From positions 1-5,334 of the forward strand of contig JAHFIS010000065.1 in the NCBI GenBank assembly GCA_023246275.1: a stretch of 5,334 bases of DNA, given 5' to 3'. Every line of letters starts with the position of its first letter. The first letter of the stretch is position 1. This document shows positions 5,058 to 5,334 of this stretch, in pieces. This stretch comes from Candidatus Uhrbacteria bacterium (GTDB taxonomy: Bacteria > Patescibacteriota > Patescibacteriia > UBA9934 > GWF2-40-263). The notes beneath the pieces are model-generated. The model did not search any database. It saw nothing but the letters and a program-made list of their open reading frames with translations, and was not told where the DNA came from. The position numbers were made by a program, and so were the translations under genes.

Positions 5058-5081
5058 GGACGGGATTCCCCGTCCTTTTTT
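5058..5081 (+). terminator. Intrinsic terminator after the 104-aa gene
   Basis: Immediately after TGA (5055-5057), GGACGGG (5058-5064) pairs with CCCGTCC (5069-5075) around the loop ATTC, followed by six T (5076-5081). There is no T-run on the opposite strand, so it should not end the converging minus-strand gene. Confidence 0.9.
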
Positions 5082-5094
5082 GATTCGCGAGCGC

Positions 5095-5334
5095 CTATTC
5101 CTGGTACGGTGGCATCGTCTCGACGAGGTAGAGACCGTCGTTTCCCGCGCGGACGACGAACGGGAAATCGCTATGGCCGTTCTTGTAATACAGCGTGCCG
5201 TCGTCCTTCCGAAACACGACGCTGAACGTCCATGCTCCGTCGGCATGGCTCACGGGCGTGATCGAATCCACCTGCATGCAGAGCAGGCCGTTCAGTTCGC
5301 ACCCATCCTTCCACAGCGTCGCCGCGTCGTTCGC
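5095..5334 (-). CDS. Unrecognised protein, C-terminal part (79 aa visible)
   Basis: On the minus strand the frame is open from the window edge to TAG at 5097-5095. The ATG at 5277 is internal: coding-like sequence (ANDAATLWKDGCELNGLLC) continues upstream to the edge, so the true start is outside. The visible part looks like a small beta-rich domain with alternating hydrophobic and polar residues and many aromatics: AWTFSVVFRKDDGTLYYKNG, then FPFVVRAG and LYLVETMPPYQE. Two Cys, six residues apart (12 and 19 of the visible part), could form a disulphide if the protein is exported, but the N-terminus is not visible. The family is unknown. It converges on the 104-aa gene; the 37-nt gap contains that gene's terminator but none clearly for this one. 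Confidence 0.7.
   Translation of the reverse strand, partial: ANDAATLWKDGCELNGLLCMQVDSITPVSHADGAWTFSVVFRKDDGTLYYKNGHSDFPFVVRAGNDGLYLVETMPPYQE

Overview
The window is GC-rich, gene-dense bacterial DNA with Shine-Dalgarno sites, sigma70-type -35/-10 promoters and intrinsic terminators. TAA, TGA and TAG all end genes normally, so there is no sign of stop-codon reassignment. A TrmB-type regulator, a free-standing RelA/SpoT-like HD domain and many unrecognised proteins would fit a candidate-phyla (Patescibacteria-like) genome, but that placement is a guess from gene style only.

Layout: (1) 1-441, the 3' end of a pentapeptide-repeat protein on the plus strand. (2) 488-1219, a TrmB/HTH regulator on the minus strand, convergent with (1); the 46-nt gap holds no convincing terminator. 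(3) 1220-1413, a 194-nt divergent control region. It has back-to-back promoters sharing one palindromic -35 element, an inverted repeat at the regulator's start codon, and a 15-bp perfect palindrome in the leader of the rightward unit. (4) 1414-2177, a two-gene unit: a 65-aa protein with a Cys/His-rich N-terminus, then a 174-aa HD-domain protein resembling the (p)ppGpp hydrolase half of RelA/SpoT. A strong terminator ends the unit. (5) 2215-4692, an extended -10 promoter and a large helical repeat gene, about 814 codons when restored. It carries an in-frame TAG at codon 21 and a frameshift near 2985, and its 209-codon repeats show the frameshift to be a net loss of 2 nt. (6) 4689-5081, a self-contained 104-aa gene with its own promoter overlapping the previous stop codon, its own SD and its own terminator. 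(7) 5095-5334, the 3' end of an unrecognised minus-strand gene.

Working together: the regulator plausibly controls itself and, through the shared control region, the Cys/His peptide plus HD hydrolase unit. This is inference from layout. I see no CRISPR array, tRNA, rRNA, transposase or integrase. The most unusual items are the repeat protein, whose family I do not recognise, and the compact divergent control region.
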